From Pyricularia pennisetigena (Eukaryota > Ascomycota > Sordariomycetes > Magnaporthales > Pyriculariaceae), in assembly GCF_004337985.1 (NCBI RefSeq), contig NC_043740.1:4091030-4155029 (forward strand): DNA of 64,000 nt, given 5' to 3'. Shown one piece after another: positions 1 through 10,511 of this stretch. The notes beneath the pieces were generated by a model, which did no database searches, was not told the DNA's origin, and saw only the letters and a program-made list of their open reading frames with translations. The translations under genes were made by a program, and so were the position numbers. Positions within the stretch are counted from its first letter, which is position 1. Each line of letters opens with the position of its first letter.

Positions 1-624
1 AAAAAACCTTTAATAACCATTAAAACCGTAGGTCCGGTTTTATTATTTAGTGGGATAAACCACCGAAAACGTGATTCTCGGTCCACTAATAACAAAAATA
101 CGGGTTTTTTAGTGTAAGGATTAGGTTTAAAGGTTATTATATCACCTTTTATAAAATCGAAAATATTAGGGGGGGTAGAAAGTGCGACCTTATTTGTACG
201 CCTAACAAAAATGGTTTTAATATAAGCAATACCAGTAATTGCCCTAATTTTGTCGAAACTAGGTAAATTTTTTGTAATTTTAACGGTTTTTTTAATAATA
301 ATAACCCTATATACCCCAAACGCCTGTGCCATAATAGGGTTTTTTGGACCTGGATTTCGTTATAATTACCTGTAATTCCATTTTCTTTAAAAGTTAATTA
401 ACCGTCCGTAATCCGTTTTAAGTTTAAAAGGAAGTAATTTACAAAGGCCTGTTTTAAATCCGATAATAAAAAAGGTTTTAACAACGGATTTCTTACATAG
501 GAAACCCCTTTTTTTCGGAAATAATCCCTTTTATATTAGGTTATATAAAAAGGTTATTTAACGGTATACCGGGCCTACGGGGCCCAATTTCACGTGGACT
601 TTCAGGGCTTTTACCGCTAAATTT

Positions 625-1020
625 TTACGTTATAGGTAAATTTACGGTTATTTCCGTATTTTGTTCGGGATTAAACTTTTCCGTTACCGTATTTTCTTCC
701 GGTTCCGAATCGGTGTAAATTCTATAATCCTCGTAATTTTCGGGGTTTATATTATTTAATTTTATTTCCAACGGGGCTGCGTAACCCTTTATTACCCCTT
801 GTAAAACCATGTTAAAAACGGTGCTATATTTACCTATTATATAGGCGTAATTCGAAATAACGTTATTTCGAATAAGGATATCGCACCCTTTAACCTCTAA
901 ATAAAGCGAATATTTAACGGTATTTAAACGTCCCCACGCTTTGCGATTTTTATCGCACAAAGTATTTTTTAATAATACGCCCCCTATAGTATAATGTATA
1001 AAACTATTAACAATATTCAT
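625..1020 (-). pseudogene. Family B protease/pre-integrase region fragment
   Basis: An open stretch of 131 codons that aligns, with scattered substitutions, to the plus-strand translations at 18882-19148 and 19152-19490. Shared landmarks are the WGRLNTVK segment and the RNNVISNYA segment. It follows the protease-like part of the copia polyprotein and precedes the integrase core. It is open here by chance of mutation and is not a free-standing gene. The function of this segment in the parent polyprotein is inferred from its order only. Confidence 0.6.
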
Positions 1021-3333
1021 TCGAAACGAAGGGATTTATAAAACGTTATTTAACGTAACCTTTTTAAATTCGTCAGCTTTTTAACCGTCACAGACCTGTA
1101 TTTTTACAGTTCCGGTACTTATAGGCCTAACAGGGCCACCTTTTGTACCGATTTCGACTGCAAAACCGGGGGTATAATCGGTAAAAAATTACTTATTTGC
1201 AAAAATATGGTATGCGCTACCTATATTGTACAGGATAAAGTAACCTAATTTCCATAATTTAGGGGTCTTTTTTACGCCGCGTCCAAGTTTCGTTTTAACC
1301 CTAAAATTAGCTGTTAAAACCTGTGGTTTTAGCGTTTTACCGGTATCGGTTTCCGAATCCGAATCCGAGCGTAATTTTATAATTCCGCTAATAGCGGAAT
1401 TAACCTCCTATTCCAAAACGATATACGCTGCGCTTTCGTTAACGTTACCTGGAATCGAACCCGTAAATAATTCGAAATCTATAAAAATTATGGACGTTCC
1501 AGCGGTTAATTCGCTGGAGGAAAATTTAATATTTTTTGTAAAAACAAAATCCGAATTAAAATTTTTACTTTTTTTTCGTAATTTAAAGGTGTGTTTCTAC
1601 CCATTATTTTCCTTTTTAGCGCCCTTTTTAGCGTTTTTTTACCCGTTTTTTTGCCTTCAAACCTATAATTAGCGGTTTTAACCGTTGTAAAACCTAAAAT
1701 CGAATTTTCGGATATAAAATCCGCTATAAAATATTGCAAATTTAATTTTTCCAAATTTTGGCCTATTGCCTGCAGGGCCCGTTGGGTATTGGGTTGGCGT
1801 TCGGTCCAAATAAGGAATATCCCCTCCAAAACCCGTAAATACTAATTTCGTACGTTTACGGGGTTAATTTGCACGTTGGTATTCGCAAATTTAACTACTA
1901 ATAAATTAAAACGGCTGTTAAATTTAGGTATTATTCCTTTAAATTTCGAAAGATTTAAAGCGTGGAATTCCCGATATGGTGAATTTCGACTAATTTCGGG
2001 TGTAACGGAATAATTATCTTCCAGGGTTTTATAAACCGTTACGGGGCTGGAATGCCATGCAATGGATTCTAAAGGTTTTTTAATTAAACTGTTTTTTATA
2101 AATAATAATAGGATTAATTGCTCGTATTCCGGTAAGGTATAACCAATTTCAAAATTGGAAATAAATTGCGCTGTTTTTATAACCCTAAATTGTACTATTA
2201 ACGCCTATTTCCACAAATTGTAATTGCTAACCCCTATTAATTTACAATTTTCGGGCAAAGAAAATACCCGTTCTAATAATTGTTTACCTATCCCGTCATT
2301 TAAAATTAAATTACTAAATGGATTAGGGGGTGCGGTAACAGGTTTGTTTTCCGAATTACCATTAAAATTAGTGGAATTACCGCTTTTTAGGGTTAATAGG
2401 GCAGTTAGTTGTTAAATTATCCTTTGAAATTAATCCAATTGCGTAATTAATATTTTTAATTGCAGGTTTTGGGCCTATAATTTAGCGGTTAAAACTTCGT
2501 TTGGGCTGGGTTTAGGCCCCCTATCTGTTGGAATTGGGCTTGGAAAGCCCGATATAGGGCTGTTTTCTATTATAAAGTAACTTGAATTATAATTGCAATT
2601 CGCTAATTTATAGCTATAATTAACTAACCTAATTGCTTAAAGGTAAATACCCTATTAAATTTAGGGTTTATTATACCGTTTGCCTTTTAACGGGTATAAG
2701 CCTGTAATTGCCAATTACAGGGTTTATTGCTATTTTTAATGGTTAAAATACATGAAAATACAGGGTTAAAATCCCTAAAATCCCCAATTAATAGGTGCCC
2801 TGGTATTTTTACCAATCCAAATGCACGTAACGAATTTAATTCGTTAAATGGGTATAGGGTAGATTGCAGGCTATCGTGCAAGGTAAATTGCAGGGTATCG
2901 TGCAAGGTAAACTGCAGGGTATCGTGCAGGGTAAACTAACCATTAACGTAACTCCGCTAATGGGTTTATGGGTTATTGTAAACCCTACTAAACGCATTAG
3001 GATTTAATGGGTTATTAGCGAACGAATACAGGGTTTTTTGGCCCTAACTCGCTAACGTAAACCCTACTAAAAATTTGAACCAATTACAATAGCGTGCACG
3101 ATCCACAAAAACCATACCAAAAAATTTTTTGGATTTGCAATGCAAGCGATCGCTGCAGTACCTAAAAGGACCTGAATCGAACGCTGATTTTTAGCGATCC
3201 CCACTGTAAATATAGGGGGGTTAAGTGCTAAATTAGCGCCTAAAACCAGCAATTTTGCATAAAAAACAGCAATATTTTCGTTAATATACGTGCTGTAAAA
3301 ATGCGACAATAACCGAAATGAAACCTAAACTTC

Positions 3334-4240
3334 TATGAGAATAATAAGCTTATATTATAAGCTTAAGCACGTAATATATACTACGATACATAATTATGCA
3401 CAATTATGCATAATTATTATGCAGTGCATAAAAGAATAATAAGCTTATATTATAAGCTTAAATACGTAATATATACTACGATGCATAATTATGCACGATG
3501 ATGTATAATTATTATGCACAATAATGCATAATTAATATGCACAATAATGCATAATTAATATGCACAATAATGTATAATTATTATGCACAATGATGCATAA
3601 TTATTATACATAATAATGCATAATTATTATGCACAATACTGCATAACCTTTATGCAATGTATAACGTGTATTAATTAAATAATGCAATACAATCGCACAC
3701 AATTCATGCATGTATACTTTTAACCTATTTGGGCAAAAGAAATGAACGCAGATCATATGCAGATCATGTGCAGATCATGCGATCCACAGGCAAACCTATT
3801 TTGGTAAAAATAAAACGCATAACATAAATACAGGTAAGGTTTTGAAGATTGCGTCATACCACGTTTCAAATATGAGACGTTCAAAATAGCCACATATATA
3901 AATAGGTGAACGCTGAAGCGTTGTTTTATTTTATCCTAATTGGGAAAATAAAATGCAAACCTTAATACGTGGATTTGTAATACATGGATTGCCACATGCA
4001 ATACTTTTGCAGATAAATAGGGAAGAGTTTCCCGCCTTAGAATTAGAGGAAGTTTTATGATCTATTCATCCATCTATCGATCCATCCATCTATCTATCGA
4101 TCTCTCGATTCATGCAACCATCAATACAATTTTTACCTCTATCTATCTTACTTATAAAAGTGACCTTTTTCCCCTTATATATATCTACCTTATACAGATA
4201 TATTCACTTCACCATTCATCACATAACCTTCCTTCTTACA
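3334..4240 (+). repeat. Solo LTR, family A, with 5-bp target-site duplication
   Basis: A complete 907-bp LTR that starts TATGAGAATAATAAGC and ends CTTACA. It is flanked by the direct repeat acttc at 3329-3333 and 4241-4245. Both sides of the insertion are family B leader, so it entered an existing B element. Inside, in order, are two copies of a roughly 100-bp unit with a near-palindromic AAGCTTATATTATAAGCTT core (3334-3480), a run of short ATGCATAATTATTATGCAC-type repeats (3480-3660), a TATATAAATAGG promoter-like box near 3895-3907, a small ORF at 3953-4060, and a tract of TCTA/TCCA/TCGA tetranucleotides at 4058-4110. Confidence 0.9.
3953..4060 (+). CDS. LTR-borne short ORF (35 codons), family A
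   Basis: ATG to TGA, 35 residues beginning MQTLIRGFVIHG and ending FPALELEEVL. It lies about 50 bases downstream of the TATATAAATAGG box and of a small inverted repeat (AACGCT-GA-AGCGTT). The same ORF recurs in eight family A LTRs in this window, at 9973, 15409, 24824 (minus), 29614, 35205 (minus), 39645 and 48189. It has no recognised domain. It could be a leader peptide of the element transcript or a chance ORF. In Ty1 the gag start lies in the LTR, but here the frame closes before the LTR ends and gag has its own start near 10512. Confidence 0.35.
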   Translation: MQTLIRGFVIHGLPHAILLQINREEFPALELEEVL

Positions 4241-4295
4241 ACTTCAAACTTTCCAGCGATGCAAAATGCATTTTAATACATAAACTAAAGCCTCT

Positions 4296-4309
4296 CCGGG
4301 TTTATAGCG
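4296..4309 (-). other. Primer-binding site, half tRNA-iMet type (decayed)
   Basis: Read on the minus strand, directly after the 3' end of the B LTR, the bases are CGCTATAAACCCGG. The intact form seen at 10241-10254 is GGTTATGAGCCCGG. Most differences are G-to-A. The intact sequence is complementary to the anticodon region of initiator tRNA-Met. Confidence 0.6.
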
Positions 4310-4863
4310 TATTAATAATATAGGTTGCTAACAGGGGGTTAAACATTAACCTAAGTGCGGCGTAGTGCTAATTGCGTTGTAAAAACCTGTAATTACAGGG
4401 TTTATATACACTAAATTCACTAATTTTGAGATTAATAAATTTAATTCATTGGTAGGGGAAACTTTGCTTTATTTCCCTTACATATTTTCCGACATCGAAA
4501 TGGGGGTCCGCACGCCAGAAAACGTTCCGGTACCGCACACGATTTTCCGAAAAATTATTTTGTATGCGTTGTTGAAAAAACACCCTCATTTCCATACAAA
4601 CCATTTCTGGGTTCGCACTAATTTGCTAACTTGGTGAAAATTTTAAACCGGTACAGGGTAGCTGACTCGTAAGTGCAGGGTGGGTATTAAACCCGGTACA
4701 GGGTAAAATCCCACTCGCTGACTTTAAATCGCAATTCCTGCAACACACAAAATATAATAGAAAATCTGACAACCTCAACAGCCCCACTTCGGCAGTATCT
4801 ATTGTGGCTTATATACAAATAAAAGTGGACCCATGACATGCTAAATAACGCATATAATTAACA
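4310..4863 (-). repeat. 5' LTR of family B, minus strand
   Basis: An LTR of about 554 bp, the reverse of the copies at 16023-16592 and 23148-23711. On the minus strand it runs from TGTTAATTATATGCG to ATTAATA (the final ACA is mutated). It abuts the primer-binding site on its inner side. On its outer side it abuts a truncated family D LTR tail at 4864-4948, so this B element probably inserted into a D LTR. Confidence 0.8.
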
Positions 4864-4948
4864 GTTTTAACGTTCCATTAGCCTTATACGTGATCCACCT
4901 TTCCCCGCGTTCAAGATTAAGCTTATTTTATTTCGTAACCTCCTCACA
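4864..4948 (+). repeat. Truncated 3' tail of a family D LTR, plus strand
   Basis: The last 85 bases match the end of the family D solo LTR at 51160-51801 (acgttccat...cctcctcaca) in the same orientation. The rest was displaced by the B insertion on its left. To its right begins family D internal sequence in the opposite orientation. This suggests an LTR-D copy landed inside an older D element. Confidence 0.7.
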
Positions 4949-5372
4949 AATTCTCGGTGCCCTTTAGGGTTACTTAGGATTTTGTGGCAAGTAGCCACTT
5001 TGAATAAAGGGTCTCTTATTTGTATTGTATTTCGGTAACAGTCGGGATTCGGGTCGAAAGGGTCATTCGGTTGGATAAGTTCTAAAAAAAGCTTTCAAAT
5101 GGTATAGGTCTCGTATCGATAGATCGAATGGCGGTGAAGATATAGGCGAGTGTTTGTTAAGGTATATAGGTAGGTATAGGAGGGTGCAATATAACGGTCG
5201 GGTTTTTTCGACGGCGCGTGCGATTCCGGTTTCGGCAATTATACCGTTGAATAGAGCGTGAATAAAGCTATCGAATGGTATAAGGTTCGGGTTAATCCGA
5301 AATAGGGCTGAAGAATGATCGATGGGTTTAATGATATTGGTATCGGTATCGATTTCGTTGGTATAAGCTTTT
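4949..5372 (-). pseudogene. Family D 5' leader and gag start, minus strand
   Basis: The stretch downstream (on the minus strand) of the family D LTR and primer-binding site is expected to hold the leader and start of gag. A minus-strand reading near 4960-5100 has a gag-like run ending SKWLLATKS with several stops. The similarity to copia gag is weak and the assignment is mostly positional. It is truncated at 4948 by the LTR tail. Confidence 0.4.
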
Positions 5373-5386
5373 CCGGGCTTATAACC
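5373..5386 (-). other. Primer-binding site of family D, half tRNA-iMet type
   Basis: On the minus strand the bases right after the LTR are GGTTATAAGCCCGG. This differs from the intact family A site by a single G-to-A change. It marks the inner edge of the LTR at 5387. Confidence 0.75.
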
Positions 5387-6028
5387 TGTAAAAAGGTTAC
5401 GAAATAAAATAAACTTAATTTTGTACGCGGGGAAAGGTGGATTACGTATAAGGTTGGTGGAACCTTAAAATGGCAAATAACCGTCTGCTAACGGGTAATA
5501 AAGATGATATAGTATTGCACAATCGATTCGTTAAATCGGTAAATCGATAAAGGTTATAAAGGTGATTAATTTAAAACTAAGTTATGAATTACGTGTTCGA
5601 ATCCGTAGGTGCAGATTTTCGATCCGGATATCCGGAATGCGGGGTCACGTCACATGATCTGGCCTTATTCATGTGACTAACCTGCCGACCTATTGAGCCT
5701 AACGGCCTGTTGTCTTTATGCATGCATAGAAAATCTGCGACCACAACGGGGTTCGAACCCACGCACTTTAATAACGTATATATAATATAAATTATGGTAC
5801 GTGCATTATACCACTAAGCTAAATTATATATAACGTATTTGTTTTGTTGTTGAAACTATAAACAAAGACGTGGTATATAAAGCTTTGTATGTATAAACGC
5901 GTATACGTTTTATTTGTTATTAATTTATTTATTCGATGCAGGGTGACTAATAAAATTAGCCCGTGCTAACCGTTATAAAATAATGCAGGGTAGCTAATAT
6001 AATTAGTCCTGTGCTAGCCATGTTCACA
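5387..6028 (-). repeat. Family D LTR (642 bp) shared between two internal regions
   Basis: It begins TGTGAACATGG on the minus strand and ends CCTTTTTACA. The length, 642 bp, equals that of the solo copy at 51160-51801. On its upstream side it is preceded by a polypurine tract (6029-6039), as a 3' LTR should be. On its downstream side it is followed by a primer-binding site, as a 5' LTR should be. It therefore serves as LTR for two D internal regions in tandem. It contains tRNA-like boxes and a perfect 14-bp palindrome, TCCGGATATCCGGA, at 5623-5636. Confidence 0.85.
5729..5821 (-). promoter_or_regulatory. tRNA-like Pol III A and B boxes within LTR-D
   Basis: On the minus strand TAGCTTAGTGG (5811-5821) fits the A-box consensus and GGTTCGAACCC (5749-5759) fits the B-box consensus, with about 51 bases between them. 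The following bases resemble a tRNA 3' half (CGTTGTGGTCGCA), but no matching 5' acceptor strand is visible. This is therefore a tRNA-derived remnant and not a tRNA gene. The same boxes are kept in the other LTR-D copy (51367-51436). A second B-box-like TGTTCGAATCC lies at 5594-5604 in the opposite orientation. Confidence 0.6.
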
Positions 6029-6039
6029 AACCCCCATAA
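6029..6039 (-). other. Polypurine tract of family D
   Basis: On the minus strand TTATGGGGGTT lies immediately before the TGTGAAC start of the LTR. This is the position of the plus-strand primer in LTR retrotransposons. Confidence 0.65.
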
Positions 6040-8112
6040 TTTATTTATCATATAAAATAATAAACAAATTAGCGAATGGATACGTTTTATTTTATTTGTT
6101 TTTATTATTATTTTCGGCACCGTTATTAACATTTGCATAGGATAATAAATCCTTATGCAAAGGTCCGGGTACTGATTTCGTTAAAAAGTCAGCTATATTT
6201 CATTTAGTTGGTATATATTTCAACTCAACTAAATTATTATTTATAACTTCGCGGCTAAAATGATATATTATATCGATATATTTAAATCTTTTATGAAATT
6301 CCGGGTTTTCCACGAGCTTTACGGTAAACGTATTATCCACTAAAATTAAAGGGGTTTTGATGTTAAAACCCAATTTTAATTTATTGTTTATCTAATTTAG
6401 CATATTTTTCAAATATATGGCTTTTTTAACGCCGTCCCGTAAAGCCATATTTTCAGTTTCAGTCGACGATAAAGCTACCGTTTTCTGAAGTTGAAAAGTC
6501 CAACTTATTATATTGTTATCGTTATTTATGTTATAACTGTTGGACAGGCTAAATATATATCCAGTAGTGGAAAGTTTTTAATTAAGGTCGCTAACCCAAT
6601 CAAAGTCTGTATGTCCCTTAATAAATAATATATTATCGTTATTTTTCTGACTTTTATCCTGCAAATGTATATTATTTATATTATTTTTTAACTTTTCGTT
6701 AACGTTATTTTTATTGGATCCGTTATTGTTAACGTTATATTGGGATATATTATTAACGTTATATTGTAGGCCAAAAGTGGGATCTTTTAGCAGATATTGA
6801 AAAACATTTTCAAGAATCTTGAAATGTTCAGCCCCAGGATTAGCCATAAACCTGGCGGCTAGGCACGTGCAATATGTTATATCTGGGCGGCTTTTTATTG
6901 CTAAATATAGTAATGAGCCTACTTTCTGTTGGAAATCTTTGATTTCCTCTTTTGTAGCTTTATGTTTATTTATGTCGAATTTTAAACCTGGTACCCCCGG
7001 AATGGTAGAAGGTTTTTCGTTATTTATAATATTAAATTTATTTAATATTTTATTGATAAAATCTTCCTGGCTAATAAAAGCGGTTTTATTGTTTTTAGTT
7101 ATAATTATCATGTTACCCAAAAAATTGGATACAGGTCCCATACATTCTATTTTTATATAATTGGATAATTCTTTACAAAGAATATCCAATAACGATAAAT
7201 CAGCATTAAATGCCAAAATATCGTCGACGTGGCAAACCATAATAATGCCAAAAAATTGGTTATTATTATCTTGGTTTATATATACGTTTCCGTCGTATGG
7301 GAAAACAGTAAAACCTAGTTTTATTAGCGTTTTGGTAAGGTATTTATACCTAAATCTAGGCGCTTATTTTAAGCCATACAGGGTTTTATTTAATTTACCC
7401 ACTTTATTTATATATTCTTTATCTATATATAGCCCTGTAGGTAACTTTATATATATTTCGGTATCGATATCTGCGTATAAAAACGCGTTTTTAACGTTAT
7501 ATTGAATAACGTACCACCCTTTATGTAATACTAGCATTATAAATATATACCAGGTTTCTGTTCTACAAATTGTAAAAAAGGTATCCAGGTAATCAACACC
7601 CATAGTTTGGTGGAATCCCTGTACTACCCATTTGGTTTTATAACGATAACGTTTATTAATATCTGTAATAAAGCGAATATTATTTATATTGTTCAAAGGT
7701 TTTCTCTTAAAAACCCAGCGCCCAGTTATAGCTATTTCATTTGGAGGTAAATCCGTTATAGTAAAGGTATTGGATTTTATTAAGCTATTATGTTCGTTTT
7801 TGCAAACCTGCAGCCAATTTTCCCAATCTTGACTTTCCATGGCTTGTTTATAGGTATTCGGTTTTATTAACGAATTTGTCATTAGTACGTAATTATTTTC
7901 GTTAAAATCAAATTTTAACGACTTGCTAATATCACGTATCGTAAATAAAACGTCATTATATATCTTATATTTTGCAGAAGTTATTGGGGATTTTCTTTTG
8001 AATTTATTTTTATAGACGAATTATTAGCTGTTTGGGGATTATTGTTATTGGTAACGACGTTGTTTTTATCAACACTATTAACGTTATCCGCGTTATTAAC
8101 GTTATTTTTTAA

Positions 8113-8201
8113 GAACAGGCCTTATAAAGGCCCTGCGACCGCACGTTGAGTGCAGTCGGCTGCATTTTTCATGCGCGCAGCCAATCGAACAGCGGCATAA
8201 T
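8113..8201. other. GC-rich 89-bp patch with two stem-loops
   Basis: Within AT-rich D pol sequence this patch is clearly richer in G and C. Two hairpins can be read. CGAC-C-GCAC (8136-8144) pairs with GTGC-A-GTCG (8150-8158) around a GTTGA loop, with one C/A mismatch. GCTGC (8159-8163) pairs with GCAGC (8177-8181). It lies in the linker between integrase and RT. It could be a short insertion too small to be mutated, or a segment that escaped mutation. No similar copy was seen elsewhere in the window. Confidence 0.5.
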
Positions 8202-9388
8202 CAACATTATTAATGTTCTTCTTATTAACGTTGTTATTTTTATTTCTATCTGTATTATTTACTGGATTTACCCCAGAATTTGGTAATGAGAATTCGACCT
8301 CGTTTATATTATTATTATTTATATTGGTATTTCGTTGTTTATATGTAAATAAAATTTATCTGTTATGAAGGTAATATCTCTAACCAGGAGACATTTCCTC
8401 TTGTATGGGTGCCATATTTTATATAGTTTTATACTAGGTGTAAAACGTATTAAGATACCAATTTTATTGCGAGGTTCGAGCTTTTCTTTATTATAATTAT
8501 CGTTATAGTAGATAATATATCCCCAAAGTTATATATAATTATTGACGTAAATTGCATTATTATTTATACTATTTTCACTTATATTGTGAAATATATTGGC
8601 TGGCGTTTGCATGTTTAAAACCGTATATGGGGTATTATTATATAGGTATACAGCGGCCAATAAAACCTCACCCTATAAATAGTGAGGTGCTTTGCTATTA
8701 AATAGCATAGCCCTAACTTTATTAAATAGGGTTGAATTTATACGTTCTATTAACCCATTTGCCTTTTTTGTATATGCAGGCGTAAAATGGTGTATAATAC
8801 CGTTATTTTATAACGCAATGTTCAATTGGTTATTTATATATTCGCCTCCATTATTGGTAAAAAACTCTTTTATTGTTTTTTTACCATTTATATTAATTAA
8901 CGGTACTATTATACATTTGTTTTTTATATATATTAAATACCTCTAGGGCATCAGCCTTTGTTTTTAATGATGCAACACGTAAATAACGTAACTTTTTATC
9001 CAAAAACGTTATATAATATTTATAATGATTATACGTGGGTGGATTGATGGGTCCACCTAAATGGGAATGGATTTTGTCTAATATATTATAATTTATAGTA
9101 TTTGCAAAAGTTCTGTTTATTTTCTGATTGGATTTTGCAGCTGAGTAAATCTCACACGTATATTTATTATAATTATATATATCGTTTTTTAATATTTTTA
9201 TTTTATTTTATTTTATTAACTGCAATAGGGGTGTTAACCCTATATACCCATATTTAACTTGTAGTTTATATATCGCATTGGAAGAAATATCGTTATTATT
9301 CGACTTTGTTTCCGCATGCAATATACAATTGTGTTCCATAATTTGGGTAGGTAAAATATTTAGCCCATTATTTTTATAACCTTCTTTT

Positions 9389-10240
9389 TATGAGAATAAT
9401 AAGCTTATACTATAAGCTTAAGCACGTAATATATAGTACGATGCATAATTATGCACAACTATGCATAAATATTATGCAATGCATAAAAGAATAATAAGCT
9501 TATATGATAAGCTTAAGCACGTAATAAATACTACGATGCATAATTATGCACAAGAATGTATGATTATTATGCACAATAATGCATCCTTAATATGCATAAC
9601 AATGTATAATTATTATGCACAAATAATGTATAATTAGTATGCAAAATACTGCATAACCTTTACGCAATGTATAACGTATATTAATCAAATAATGCAATAC
9701 AATTGCATACAATTCATGCATGTACACTTTTAACCTATTTGGGCAAAAAAGATCAACGTAGATCATATGTAAATCATGTGCAGATCATGCGATCCACAGG
9801 CAAACCTATTTTGGTAAAAATAAACGCATGACATAAATAAAGGTAAAGTTTTGAAGATTGCGTCATACAACGTTCATACAACGTTTCAAATATGAGACGT
9901 TCAAAATAGCCACATATATAAATAGGTGAACGCTAAAGCGTTGTTTTATTTTATCCTAATTGGGAAAATAAGATGCAAACTTTAATACGTGGACTTATAA
10001 TACATGGATTGCCATATGCAATACTTTTGCAGATAAATAGGGAAGAGTTTCCCGCCTTAGAATTAGAGGAAGTTTTATGATCTATCTATCTATCCATCGA
10101 TCTCTCGATTCATTCAACAATCAAAACAATTTTTACCTCTATTTATCTTACTTATAAAAGTGACCTTTTTCCCCTTATACATATCTACCTTATACAGATA
10201 TATTCATTTCACAATTCATCACATAACCTTCCTTTTAACA
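9389..10240 (+). repeat. 5' LTR of family A element
   Basis: An 852-bp LTR from TATGAGAATAATAAGC to TTTTAACA, followed directly by the primer-binding site. It carries the same TATATAAATAGG box, short ORF (9973-10080) and TCTA-type tetranucleotide tract as the solo copies. Confidence 0.9.
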
Positions 10241-10254
10241 GGTTATGAGCCCGG
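10241..10254 (+). other. Primer-binding site, half tRNA-iMet, intact
   Basis: GGTTATGAGCCCGG directly follows the LTR. Its complement contains GGGCTCATAACC, which is the anticodon stem-loop region of fungal initiator tRNA-Met. It is not the 3' end of that tRNA. Drosophila copia is known to prime from a cleaved half of this tRNA, so the same mode is inferred here. Confidence 0.8.
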
Positions 10255-10511
10255 GTGCTCGCTTCTTAAAAAGGCCAATTTTTCCACCTTTTTACATATA
10301 CTTTCTATCCAACCTTTGTTTTAACACAAAAAAACCTTCTCATTTACCTATTCATTGTTAAATTTTAACTTTAAGCCATAATAAAAAAAATATATTTTCT
10401 ACTTTTGAAAGAATATATTATATAACGGGTATATTATTTATTTAATATTCCCTTAAATATAGAAATTCTATATTCATTAAAAATAATATTTTTAAGTGAA
10501 TAAGCTTTATT

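Larger units (their letters stand above)
1..4863 (-). mobile_element. Family B Ty1/copia retrotransposon, 5' portion, minus strand
   Basis: This is the 5' LTR and most of the upstream half of a copia element, read right to left and cut by the window edge at base 1. The identification rests on collinear similarity to the plus-strand copy at 16023-23711. The leader at 4246-4295 and 2600-3310 matches 16607-17400 in reverse. The gag remnant lies at about 1500-2600, the protease-region remnant at 625-1200, and the start of the integrase core at 1-130. All frames carry many stops, so the copy is dead. A family A solo LTR interrupts the leader at 3334-4240. The 5' LTR and primer-binding site are listed separately. 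Confidence 0.8.
6029..9388 (-). pseudogene. Family D copia pol (integrase, RT, RNase H), degraded
   Basis: This is the polyprotein of a Ty1/copia element read right to left. Integrase spans about 9388 to 8100, with the HHCC zinc-binding part starting near 9330 and an integrase core containing HSHLGG near 9060 and TNNGGEY near 8855. Two of the three catalytic acids are changed (D to H, D to N). RT covers 7882-7364 (VVQGFHQ, then QYNVKNAFLY, where the family has Asp in place of the first Asn) and continues from 7240 with CHVDDIL. RNase H follows from about 6620 (HTDFDW) to about 6140. An Asn-rich insert lies between RT and RNase H. Stops and frameshifts break it into pieces. The 5' side is cut at 9388 by the family A element. 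Confidence 0.8.

Noticed and set aside
3480..3660. CRISPR-like array of ATGCATAATTAT repeats
   Set aside because: The repeats are short, degenerate and without spacers. They belong to the U3 of LTR-A and occur in every copy.
6819..7505. Plus-strand frames of 113 and 114 codons
   Set aside because: These are antisense to the family D reverse transcriptase, whose motifs are clear on the minus strand.
8692..8946. Plus-strand 84-codon frame
   Set aside because: It is the antisense of the family D integrase core on the minus strand.
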